A stretch of 64,000 nucleotides of DNA. Origin: Pelotomaculum schinkii. GTDB taxonomy: Bacteria > Bacillota > Desulfotomaculia > Desulfotomaculales > Pelotomaculaceae. Below the pieces are notes generated by a model, which saw nothing but the letters and a program-made list of their open reading frames with translations, was not told the origin of the DNA and made no database searches. A program made the position numbers and the translations under genes. Position 1 is the first letter of the stretch, and the number at the start of each line of letters is the position of its first letter. The stretch is from assembly GCF_004369205.1 (NCBI RefSeq), contig NZ_QFGA01000001.1, positions 2,232,001 to 2,296,000 of the forward strand, read 5' to 3'. Below are positions 53,492 through 61,122 of this stretch, in pieces.

Positions 53492-53897
53492 TAATTATTT
53501 TCTGTACTTTGTCGGAAGCGGGAGCCTGATGACTCACAATATAATTTCCCGGCATTTTGACCTCATCTGCATAAGATAAACGAATACCTTTTTCGGTAAG
53601 AATATCCTCCAGCATACCTAATGGGTTCGCTCTGGTTCCTCCGGAATTTGTTATTGCAAAGCAATAGGTTTCTGGAAATATAGCAAGTTTTTCAATAAAT
53701 CGTTTTACTAATCTGGGCAACCCATTATAGAAAACAGGAAATACGAAACCAATAGATTCACCAGGCCCACCTACAGGTTCACTCGGCATCTGTGCAGCCA
53801 TTGACTTGATTGTGCAATATCCCAATTCTTTTGCAATTTTAGTAGTAATTTCCAGCGAATTGCCTGTTGCAGAAAAATAAAAAATTGTAAAACCCAT
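53421..53897 (-). pseudogene. EFR1-like flavodoxin/ferredoxin protein truncated at its 3' end
   Basis: From the ATG at 53897 (GAGAGGGG upstream) the frame has the flavodoxin FMN loop FYFSATGNSLEIT and VFPVFYNGLPRLVKRFI. It should continue into a two-[4Fe-4S] ferredoxin domain, but homology ends near 53480 and a short unrelated tail runs to a stop at 53421, inside the primase-like fragment. It follows the TetR gene by 22 bases as a former operon partner. Confidence 0.7.
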
Positions 53898-53919
53898 ATA
53901 TACCCCTCTCATTAATTTT

Positions 53920-54540
53920 TTATTTATAGAAGAGCTTTCTGAGTTCATTAAAGTAACCATCAAGTTTTGCAATAATCTTGTCATAATCCAATTCATTGAT
54001 TTCTAAGTTTCGAATATCCTCCAGCATCTGATTCGTAAAACCAATATTCACCCAAAAAATAAGCTGTTTGCACCTTTCAATGTCAAGATCTTCTCTGAAT
54101 TTAGATTCATCAATTGAACCAAACATTGTCTCGTAGCATAATGATTGTTTCCCTTTATGTCTTTCTTCCAGTTCCTTATTGATTTCATCAGACTTGGTGG
54201 CGGTAATCTTATTGAATTCAAAAATCCAGGGATGCTGTTGCAGCAACTCAAGCTGGAGAAGATATGACTGCCGCAGCCTTTCAAAAATATCTTTTTCATT
54301 AAAATTCATTAAATCAAAATATTCTTTATTAATCATGTCCGAGCAGTAATCATAAAGGAATAGAAAAAGGTCTTTTTTGCTATTTACATAATGGAACATT
54401 AACCCCTTTGAAATCCCAGACTCTTTTGCAATTACATTTGTTGACGCTTCATCAAATCCCTTCGTGGCAAATTCCTTTAACGCTGCGTTTAAAATAGCAT
54501 TTCGTCTTTTGGATTCCAGATTTAATATTTTTGAAAGCAT
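53920..54540 (-). CDS. TetR/AcrR-family regulator
   Basis: 206 residues. The N-terminal helix-turn-helix is RRNAILNAALKEFATKGFDEASTNVIAKESGISKGLMFHYVNSKKDLF; the rest is a helical ligand domain. It probably represses itself and the truncated flavodoxin-type gene downstream. The ligand is unknown. Confidence 0.92.
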   Translation of the reverse strand: MLSKILNLESKRRNAILNAALKEFATKGFDEASTNVIAKESGISKGLMFHYVNSKKDLFLFLYDYCSDMINKEYFDLMNFNEKDIFERLRQSYLLQLELLQQHPWIFEFNKITATKSDEINKELEERHKGKQSLCYETMFGSIDESKFREDLDIERCKQLIFWVNIGFTNQMLEDIRNLEINELDYDKIIAKLDGYFNELRKLFYK

Positions 54541-54617
54541 GATATCACCTTCATATTAATATACTCAATTTTTATCTATCAGGTTAATTATATTATAGAC
54601 TTATTTATCTAAAAGGT

Positions 54618-54652
54618 CAAAGGCATCGGAATTTTTCATCCCGATGCCTTTG
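54618..54652. terminator. Intrinsic hairpin upstream of the TetR gene
   Basis: CAAAGGCATCGG / CCGATGCCTTTG around an 11-base loop with T-rich flanks on the plus strand (GATTTTCCT). A second hairpin, AGGCGGACG / CGTCCGCCT at 54901-54926, follows the recombinase remnant. The DNA between them has no gene. Confidence 0.65.
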
Positions 54653-54934
54653 GATTTTCCTCTCCCCAATACCAGAACTATACTCTCAACGTGTTTTGTT
54701 TGCCGGAACATGTCCACGGACTTGATTCCCTTAAACATAAAGCCAGTATCAATGAAATGATTCAAATGATACTGGTTTTATTCAAATGCATCTATGGAAA
54801 ACGGGCTTCCTGAAATTGCTTTCAAAAAGCCCGTAAACCCTTCTAATAACGTTCATAGGGACATTTTGTGAACAATGCCTATGAACAAAGCCTATGTATG
54901 AGGCGGACGGCGAAAGTCGTCCGCCTTATGCGTT

Positions 54935-55373
54935 TTATGCAATGTTTTCCTCTGTGTTTTCTATGACCGGCTCCACGCTGTCCATCACGCCCACATCGCG
55001 ATAGACAATACGGATGCTCTGCTCTGCGGTGCGGGAGTATTTTTCACCGCGTTCCCCAACCTCGATGCGGCTAATGAACAGCCTTAAAATTTCCGGCGTC
55101 AGCTCGCGGATTTCCGTATACCGCTTGGCCTTTTCAATGAAGGCTTCCACATTGGAGCACTAAAGTCTTTCCACAGTCGGCGCAGTACACCAGTCCCGAG
55201 AACATATTCGGCTCGTCCATTTGCTTCGGCATCCGCTTTTTGTGCTTGCGGACGTCCTGCACAATGTCCCACAGCTCCTGCGAAATGAGCGGCTCATGAG
55301 TATTCTCCACCAGAATCTGCTCCAACTCCGGGTGCCGGATGAGCTTTTTGTTCTTGAATGGTCTTTTCGACAT
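54935..55373 (-). pseudogene. Remnant of a large serine recombinase (TnpX/DUF4368 type)
   Basis: Two minus-strand pieces remain. One has the recombinase middle region and half of a zinc ribbon (HPELEQILVENTHEPLISQELWDIVQ, GLVYCADCGKTL); the other is the DUF4368 C-terminal tail (FIEKAKRYTEIRELTPEILRLFISRIEVGE). They are in different frames and the catalytic N-terminal domain and much of the middle are gone. It marks a decayed Tn4451-like or related element. Confidence 0.8.
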
Positions 55374-55420
55374 TCTTGAAACCGCTTTTCGGAATAATTC
55401 AAAAAATACTCAGAATATGG

Positions 55421-55467
55421 TTGACAACTGTAACCTATTGGAATACAATAGGGTTACAATAGTAACC
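55421..55467 (+). promoter_or_regulatory. Promoter with overlapping BlaI-type operator dyads
   Basis: TTGACA at 55421, 17 bases, then TACAAT at 55444. The -35/-10 spacer and start site contain TGTAACC...GGGTTACA and GGTTAC-N4-GTAACC dyads, resembling the TACA/TGTA operators of BlaI/MecI regulators. This points to autorepression by the gene that follows. Confidence 0.75.
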
Positions 55468-55482
55468 TATATTGAGGTGAGT

Positions 55483-55869
55483 ATGATGGCGGAAAAGAAT
55501 GAAATAAACTTATCGAGCAGTGAATGGGTGATCATGGAGTGCCTTTGGGATAAGGCTCCCCTGACGGTAACACAAATTGCAAAGGCCATGGAACGCGAAA
55601 CCGGCTGGGCTAAGAGTACAACCAAAACTCTTATCAGCCGCATGGAGACAAAGGGATATCTGCACTATGAAGAAGGCGGCAAGGCTCGGCGGTATTACCC
55701 TACCGTTGAGCGCTCGGAAGTAATCCTGGCGGAAACCGAGAGCTTTCTCAGTCGGCTTTATAACGGCAGTTTGGGTATGATGGTGAACACGCTCGCTCAC
55801 CAAAATAATCTTTCTCAGAGAGAAATCAAAGAGCTACGGGCAATTCTTGATAAGATGGAAGGGGTGTAA
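55483..55869 (+). CDS. BlaI/MecI-family repressor
   Basis: 128 residues from the ATG at 55483, which has GAGGTGAG upstream. The winged helix SSSEWVIMECLWDKAPLTVTQIAKAMERETGWAKSTTKTLISRMETKGYLHYEE and the C-terminal dimerisation helices are typical. It should repress its own operon until the co-encoded metallopeptidase sensor cleaves it. Confidence 0.92.
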   Translation: MMAEKNEINLSSSEWVIMECLWDKAPLTVTQIAKAMERETGWAKSTTKTLISRMETKGYLHYEEGGKARRYYPTVERSEVILAETESFLSRLYNGSLGMMVNTLAHQNNLSQREIKELRAILDKMEGV

Positions 55870-55873
55870 TAAA

Positions 55874-58540
55874 ATGCTTGAAACCATTATTACTTCTTCC
55901 GTATTAATAGCGATTCTTATCCTGTTGCGCTATTTCTTCAAAGGGAAAATCAATTTACGGCTGCAATATGCCCTATGGTTGTTGGTTGCTGTCAGGCTGC
56001 TTATACCTTTTTCCGTATTTAATAGCCCGTTTAGTGTATTGAATATCGCCCCAATAAGCAGCCAGACGGAACGAATTGAAAGCCCTGCCGTGTTGACGCT
56101 GCCCGAATCCGCCAGCCTGACTGACGGTAACATGAATGAGGGAATAACGGGTACTGCGAATGATTCAGTACCACCCCGTTATTTCGTGCAAAATGATTCG
56201 ACTAGCGCTAATATTATCTCGCACCAAAAAGCTTCGTTGAAAGATATCTTACATAATGTATGGCTCATTGGAGCTATTGCCGTGGGGCTTTGGTTTATAC
56301 TGCAAAACATATGGTTCTATACGAGGTTGAGAAAAACACGGGAAACTGCGGAAATACCGAACAGTCGGCTTCCGGTATACCTGTCCCGCTATGTTAAATC
56401 ACCTTGTCTGTTCGGTTTCCGTCCGGCAATATATATTCATCCCGATAGTCTGACTGACGACGAAGTTCTGAAATACATTTTGGCGCATGAAGAAACGCAC
56501 TACCGGCATGGCGACCATCTTTGGTCTTACCTGCGCTGCGTTTGCCTTGCGCTTCATTGGTTCAATCCTCTCATATGGTGGGCGGCCGTGCTCTCCCGAA
56601 GGGACTGTGAAATCGCCTGCGACGAAGGTACTTTAAAGCGTATCGGTGATGAGCATCGCAAGGCCTACGGCAATACGCTGATCAATATGATTGAACACCG
56701 GGCAAAACCATCCGATCTGCTCTGCAGCGCCACTACGATGACATCGGGTAAATCGGGAATCAAAGAACGGATAACGATGATTGCAAAAAAACCGAAAATG
56801 CTGTTGCCGACGCTACTTGTCATGATTCTCATTTTGGCCGCTGCCGTGGGATGCACATTTACGGGAGCCAACGGGAACTCCGCGAAAGATGTGGCCCTGT
56901 ATGAACGTGCCGGAATGACCATCGCCATACCGAATGAGTATGAAGACCAATTGCTCATTGATCCGGTTGAATACAATGATGAAACCACACTTATACGCGT
57001 ATATCAGAAATCGACTTATGAAAAATATGAAGGGATGGGATTCCTTTTCAGCATTGTCCGTTACACCGAAGCTCAGCATGAGCAGTTTTTGAGCTCTGAT
57101 GGCAGCGGACAGATCTTCTTCGCGAAGGATGAAACGTCATATTATGGGTTTTTCTTTGCGACCGATGTGCAGGCTCCGGACGACTATGAGGCGTTTTCCA
57201 AGCTTTTCTCAGCCGTCGGCGATTACGTCAAGAGCGATATGATAACTCGAAACGGACTGACCCCTTACAGCGACGACGAATTCTTCAACAGAAACTATAC
57301 CTACGACAGCGGGCATATTTTCCTCAGTTACTACCCTTACTACGCATATAACGGCAGTAAGGAAGAAGTATGGACGCTAATCCTCTCCCAGCCTGTGAAA
57401 CAGGGGGATACCGGCATATGGTGCGTGGAGCGCTGGAAGGATCAAAACGGCAATATCTATACATATTTCCCTGATGAGAACGGAACGCCTTCCACAAAAT
57501 ACTATGCCGAACGGCAGGCTGAATGCGATTCAGGCAGCGATATGTCCTGGCTTGATCCGAAGCAGGTGGCGCTTGCGTTTGTTAAGAGAGTATTTGACCA
57601 TGCCCCGGCGACTTTGGACAGTCTTTTGATATCCGACAATCCTGCTTCGCCAGCCGATTTATTTGCCGCGTCCACAGGAAATATACGCGACTATATGCCT
57701 GATCTGCTGGCAGGCAACGACGTCAGCGGCTACGACCTGTTGCCTTGTCTGGAGAGCTTTACGCATAGCACATGGTTAGAGCTGGATGAAGCTTACGGGC
57801 GAGATTGGTGGAATCCGCTGTGGGTTGCTCTGCGCGACGCAGCGATCAGCGATAGGCCGGCCGACAGCGACGATCAATCTCTGCGTGACTATTATATAGG
57901 CAAAGCTTATCTTGTATCCGACGGCGCCTATGCCGAGGGCTTAGCCGATATCGTGCTGCTGCAGTGGGACAATAACAGCGTCTTGTATAGCGCCTGTCTG
58001 AACGGACGTTTTTCCGCGGAGGAGGCGACCTCTCTGCGACGCTCTCTGACTTATTCAATCAGCTACGACGAGAGCACGTTCGGCCTGTTTATACCCGGCA
58101 GCGAGCGCAGCATATATCTTAACGCATATCCGGTCGATTTCCCGTTCGGCTGCGACCTTACTGAGAAAAGCCGGGAGACTCACCGGGCCGAGAGCTTCGG
58201 ACAGGTCACGGTAGTGAAGAGCGACGGCCTGCAGGTAACGTACCTGAACCCCGCCGAGGGCGTGTATACTGTGATCACCCTTCGCGCAGACAAGGAATAC
58301 TATACCGCGGCAGGCGTCACGATTGGCGATAATGAAGAATTCCTTTTGGCACACTGGCCCGATAAACTCAAAAAGCTGGACGGGATCAGCTACGACGACG
58401 AGGCTTGGTTTGGCAGCGGATATGATCATGCCTATGCCTATACGCCGCAAGAAAGCACCATAAGTGTGGTATACCTCATAAAGGACGGCATGGTTTCCGG
58501 TATAGAAATCATAAACGGCTTGGACGGAGCTATGTATTAA
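55874..58540 (+). CDS. BlaR1/MecR1-type M56 metallopeptidase with a large unrecognised C-terminal domain
   Basis: 888 residues from the ATG at 55874 (GGAAGGGGTG upstream). Residues 1-320 are the BlaR1 membrane protease: helices, RLQYALWLLVAVRLLIPFSV, zinc site AHEETHYRHGD and CEIACDEGTLKRIG. A further helix ends near AAAVGCTF. The remaining roughly 550 residues are extracytoplasmic and rich in Tyr, Asp and Ser. They do not show the SxxK/SxN motifs of a penicillin-binding sensor, so the signal is probably not a beta-lactam. It pairs with the repressor four bases upstream. Confidence 0.85.
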   Translation: MLETIITSSVLIAILILLRYFFKGKINLRLQYALWLLVAVRLLIPFSVFNSPFSVLNIAPISSQTERIESPAVLTLPESASLTDGNMNEGITGTANDSVPPRYFVQNDSTSANIISHQKASLKDILHNVWLIGAIAVGLWFILQNIWFYTRLRKTRETAEIPNSRLPVYLSRYVKSPCLFGFRPAIYIHPDSLTDDEVLKYILAHEETHYRHGDHLWSYLRCVCLALHWFNPLIWWAAVLSRRDCEIACDEGTLKRIGDEHRKAYGNTLINMIEHRAKPSDLLCSATTMTSGKSGIKERITMIAKKPKMLLPTLLVMILILAAAVGCTFTGANGNSAKDVALYERAGMTIAIPNEYEDQLLIDPVEYNDETTLIRVYQKSTYEKYEGMGFLFSIVRYTEAQHEQFLSSDGSGQIFFAKDETSYYGFFFATDVQAPDDYEAFSKLFSAVGDYVKSDMITRNGLTPYSDDEFFNRNYTYDSGHIFLSYYPYYAYNGSKEEVWTLILSQPVKQGDTGIWCVERWKDQNGNIYTYFPDENGTPSTKYYAERQAECDSGSDMSWLDPKQVALAFVKRVFDHAPATLDSLLISDNPASPADLFAASTGNIRDYMPDLLAGNDVSGYDLLPCLESFTHSTWLELDEAYGRDWWNPLWVALRDAAISDRPADSDDQSLRDYYIGKAYLVSDGAYAEGLADIVLLQWDNNSVLYSACLNGRFSAEEATSLRRSLTYSISYDESTFGLFIPGSERSIYLNAYPVDFPFGCDLTEKSRETHRAESFGQVTVVKSDGLQVTYLNPAEGVYTVITLRADKEYYTAAGVTIGDNEEFLLAHWPDKLKKLDGISYDDEAWFGSGYDHAYAYTPQESTISVVYLIKDGMVSGIEIINGLDGAMY

Positions 58541-58625
58541 CATAAATTGTTATTTGCATTAGAATTTGTGAATATTCGTGACGTTCACTGAGGTGACAAT
58601 ACCTTTAGAAACAATAACTTAAAGA

Positions 58626-58668
58626 AATCAGACATCTACCCACATAATTGTGAATGGATGTCTGATTT
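58626..58668 (+). terminator. Intrinsic terminator of the BlaI/BlaR1 operon
   Basis: AATCAGACATC / GATGTCTGATT stem followed by TTCTTGTT, about 85 bases after the stop. Confidence 0.75.
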
Positions 58669-58780
58669 TCTTGTTGCCCCGTACCGGTTACCCCCTCGGT
58701 TCAGTAGTTGACCTGTGGGTGATAACTCTTCTATTTACTGGTCAAAATGGACTTGCATCTATTTCAACCTAAAATTCTGG

Positions 58781-58854
58781 TGCGCCCGGAGAGACTCGAA
58801 CTCCCGACACGCGGTTTAGGAAACCGCTGCTCTATCCACCTGAGCTACGGGCGC
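58781..58854 (-). tRNA. tRNA-Arg (anticodon CCT)
   Basis: 74 bases on the minus strand: acceptor GCGCCCG / CGGGCGC, D arm GCTCAGGTGGATAGAGC, anticodon loop TTCCTAA and T loop GTTCGAGTC. CCA is not encoded. Reads codon AGG. Confidence 0.93.
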
Positions 58855-59167
58855 ATGCGTAGCAATAAGTATTCTACAACCCCCAAGTTCGTTTGTCAAG
58901 GTTTAAAAGGTTTACAATTCTAAACAAACTTCTCCTCTCCCCATACCTAACAGCTTCTGTACACCTTCAAAAAAGGATCTTTTCTTTGTGAGTAGGCTAT
59001 ATCTGTCAAACATTAGCATATGCATCGATATCCTACCTGTTTGTGTCGAAGCAAGTTGAAATTTATGGAAAATTTATAAATTACAATTAAAGGAATTGCA
59101 TTGATTTTATTGAAATATTTTGTATAAGCAATTGATATTTTAAGACATAAAAGATCTGGGGTTAATA
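58855..59167. other. Intergenic region with a possible promoter for the agr locus
   Basis: No gene seen. TTGATT, 16 bases, TATAAG at about 59103-59130 on the plus strand could be a promoter for the membrane-protein/agrBD operon. The region is AT-rich. Confidence 0.4.
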
Positions 59168-59629
59168 ATGTTTAATTTTGTATTGTTTCTTATGCAAGGC
59201 ATTCCCGAGAGCATAGGATTAGCCGCGCTGAGCCTGGCGTTGACCGGTATCCCGTTGCGCTGGGGGCGTGTCCTGGCAATAGGAATTGTTATGACTCTAA
59301 TAATCTATCTGATCAGATTACTTCCCGTTACTTTTGGTTTGCACACAGTCGCTGCAATACTGCTGTATATATCGTTCATCATCAAGATTACCAACGTACC
59401 GGCAACAAGGGTTTTTATCGCTGTCTTTACCAGCTTCGCTATCCTGATTGCACTTGAAGTGGCAATCTTTGAAGCATTTCTGTTCTTTAGCAACATGGAG
59501 CCGGAGGAGGTCATTTCAAATAAACTACTATGGTTAGGACTGGGGATGCCTCAAGCTTTCATATTGATATTTCTTGCCATTGTTGCTGCAAGATTAAAAC
59601 GGCCTGCAGGCGCCGTATTCAAGCAGTGA
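59168..59629 (+). CDS. Membrane protein, first of a tandem paralogous pair upstream of agrB
   Basis: 153 residues with four or five hydrophobic helices. It aligns along its whole length with the next gene (LFLMQGIPESIGLAALSLAL, RWGRVLAIG, IRLLPVTFGLH, GMPQAFIL). I do not recognise the family. The conserved QGIPE start and RLLP-x-xFGLH loop are the best hooks for a search. Its place before AgrB suggests a part in peptide signalling, unproven. Confidence 0.7.
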   Translation: MFNFVLFLMQGIPESIGLAALSLALTGIPLRWGRVLAIGIVMTLIIYLIRLLPVTFGLHTVAAILLYISFIIKITNVPATRVFIAVFTSFAILIALEVAIFEAFLFFSNMEPEEVISNKLLWLGLGMPQAFILIFLAIVAARLKRPAGAVFKQ

Positions 59630-59828
59630 ACAGCCTTATACCGGTTTGGCCGGAAATAAAGACAGCGACCAAAAAGCGTCCCAGCCTTCAGTCTAATCTA
59701 ATCATTTGCCGTTGGAAATTAATTCATAAATATTCAACAAAGCCATCCGCTGGGATATGGGAAATCAATTAAAACATCGTATCTTGTAGAAATGATCGAA
59801 ATTACAAAATAAAGATATGAGGGCAAAA

Positions 59829-60290
59829 ATGATAGAATTCGGACTATTTCTTCTGCAGGGCATCCCTGAAATGGTAGGGTTAATAGGGCTAAGCCTTGCA
59901 CTGGCCGGTGTTACACAGCGCTGGGGCCGCATCCTGTTAGCGGGAACACTGCTGGCAATATTAATTTTCTTAATCAGATTACTTCCCATCCCCTTCGGTT
60001 TACATTCAGTGGCAGGACTGTTGCTGCTGACGGTGTTAATCATCAAAACCACCAGCGTCCCCCCTTCACGGGTTTTTGTAGCGGTTTTTGCCAGCTTCGC
60101 CATCATAATTCTGCTTGAACTAGCAGTCCACGAAATGTTCTTCTTCATAACGAAGCTAAATCCGTATGAGGTTATCGCCAACTACCCTCTTTGGATAAAA
60201 CTGGGGATGCCTCAGGCTATCCTGTTGGTTGTATTCGCTTTACTTGTTGCAAGGTTTAAACAGCCTCAAAAGGGGGCCTGGAAGGTTTGA
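59829..60290 (+). CDS. Membrane protein, second of the tandem paralogous pair
   Basis: 153 residues from the ATG at 59829, chosen because GAGGG lies five bases before it and the protein then aligns end to end with its paralogue. Four or five helices, with RWGRILLAG, IRLLPIPFGLH, VPPSRVFVAVFASFA and LGMPQAILL conserved. Its stop overlaps the TTG of agrB (TTGA), so the two are translationally coupled. Confidence 0.7.
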   Translation: MIEFGLFLLQGIPEMVGLIGLSLALAGVTQRWGRILLAGTLLAILIFLIRLLPIPFGLHSVAGLLLLTVLIIKTTSVPPSRVFVAVFASFAIIILLELAVHEMFFFITKLNPYEVIANYPLWIKLGMPQAILLVVFALLVARFKQPQKGAWKV

Positions 60291-60919
60291 GCCGCCTTGT
60301 TTTCAGCCGAAGCTGGGCCAGGTATCTGGCCGCCAATTCCAACCTGTCCCAGGATAAGGAACTTATCATTACTTACGCTATTGAGGTGCTGGTGATTAAC
60401 CTGATTAATGTGCTCCTCACCCTGCTCCTGGGCCTGTTGCTGGGCGTCCTGCCCGTCACCGCCGCATGTCTGGCCTCGGTGTTCCTGTTCAGGCATACAG
60501 CCGGAGGAGCCCATTCAAAATCACCCTGGCGCTGCGCAATGATAACGGTTATAATATTCCCCACCCTAGCGTTTATAGCCACTTTTTTATCACAGTTTAA
60601 CCGTATTTCTGGCGATGTTATATCAGCCCTGGCTGTTTTAACCGGATTTACGGCAGTCCTAGTTCTGGCCCCGGTGGACAACCCGGCAGCGCCAATTATC
60701 TCACCGGTCAGAAAAAAACGGTTAAAGATCCTGTCCCTTATGGCGGTCATTCTTATCGCTACAGCCATAATAATCCTCGGGCAGGTCGGCTGGGAACAGG
60801 CTCTCGCGTTTCGTAACGGCCTCTCTTTAAGCCTCCTGTGGATAAGCTTCGTCCTCAGTAAAACTGGACACCGTGCCATTAATTTTATAGATGGAATTAA
60901 CTTAACACAAAGGAGGTGA
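60287..60919 (+). CDS. agrB: AgrB-like peptide processing membrane protease
   Basis: 210 residues with five or six helices. The AgrB catalytic motif RHTAGGAHSKSPWRC gives His76 and Cys83, spaced as in Staphylococcus aureus AgrB (His77/Cys84). The TTG start overlaps the upstream stop. The last codons contain AAAGGAGG, the ribosome site of agrD, whose start lies five bases after the stop. It cuts the precursor and forms the thiolactone ring. Confidence 0.92.
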   Translation: MSRLVFSRSWARYLAANSNLSQDKELIITYAIEVLVINLINVLLTLLLGLLLGVLPVTAACLASVFLFRHTAGGAHSKSPWRCAMITVIIFPTLAFIATFLSQFNRISGDVISALAVLTGFTAVLVLAPVDNPAAPIISPVRKKRLKILSLMAVILIATAIIILGQVGWEQALAFRNGLSLSLLWISFVLSKTGHRAINFIDGINLTQRR

Positions 60920-60924
60920 AAAAG

Positions 60925-61056
60925 TTGAAAAAGTATAAGACCCTTTTCTTTCTAGCCGCTGTTTCGCTATTAACCTTTCTGGCAAGTATAGCTTCAGCAT
61001 CTGCTTGCATAGGATCCCATTACCAGCCTGAAGTACCAAAATCACTAAGAAAATAG
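60925..61056 (+). CDS. agrD: AgrD-like cyclic lactone autoinducer precursor
   Basis: A 43-residue peptide, easily missed because of its length. It has an amphipathic start (MKKYKTLFFLAAV), a hydrophobic middle, and the tail ASACIGSHYQPEVPKSLRK with a single Cys and the YQPEVPKSLRK end typical of the clostridial cyclic-lactone family. The TTG start is eight bases after AGGAGG; a GTG at 60916 in the same frame lies inside that site and is unlikely. The mature ring should begin at or just before the Cys. Confidence 0.9.
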   Translation: MKKYKTLFFLAAVSLLTFLASIASASACIGSHYQPEVPKSLRK

Positions 61057-61062
61057 TGTTCC

Positions 61063-61085
61063 GGGAGGTGAAATTCTCACCTCCC
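61063..61085 (+). terminator. Hairpin between agrD and the histidine kinase gene
   Basis: GGGAGGTGA / TCACCTCCC with a five-base loop, seven bases after the agrD stop. It lacks a long T run, so it may be a partial terminator or an RNA-stabilising stem that lets agrBD exceed kinase expression. Confidence 0.65.
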
Positions 61086-61122
61086 TTCCTCATCAAATGC
61101 TGCTCTGTGGGAGGGACCTGTC

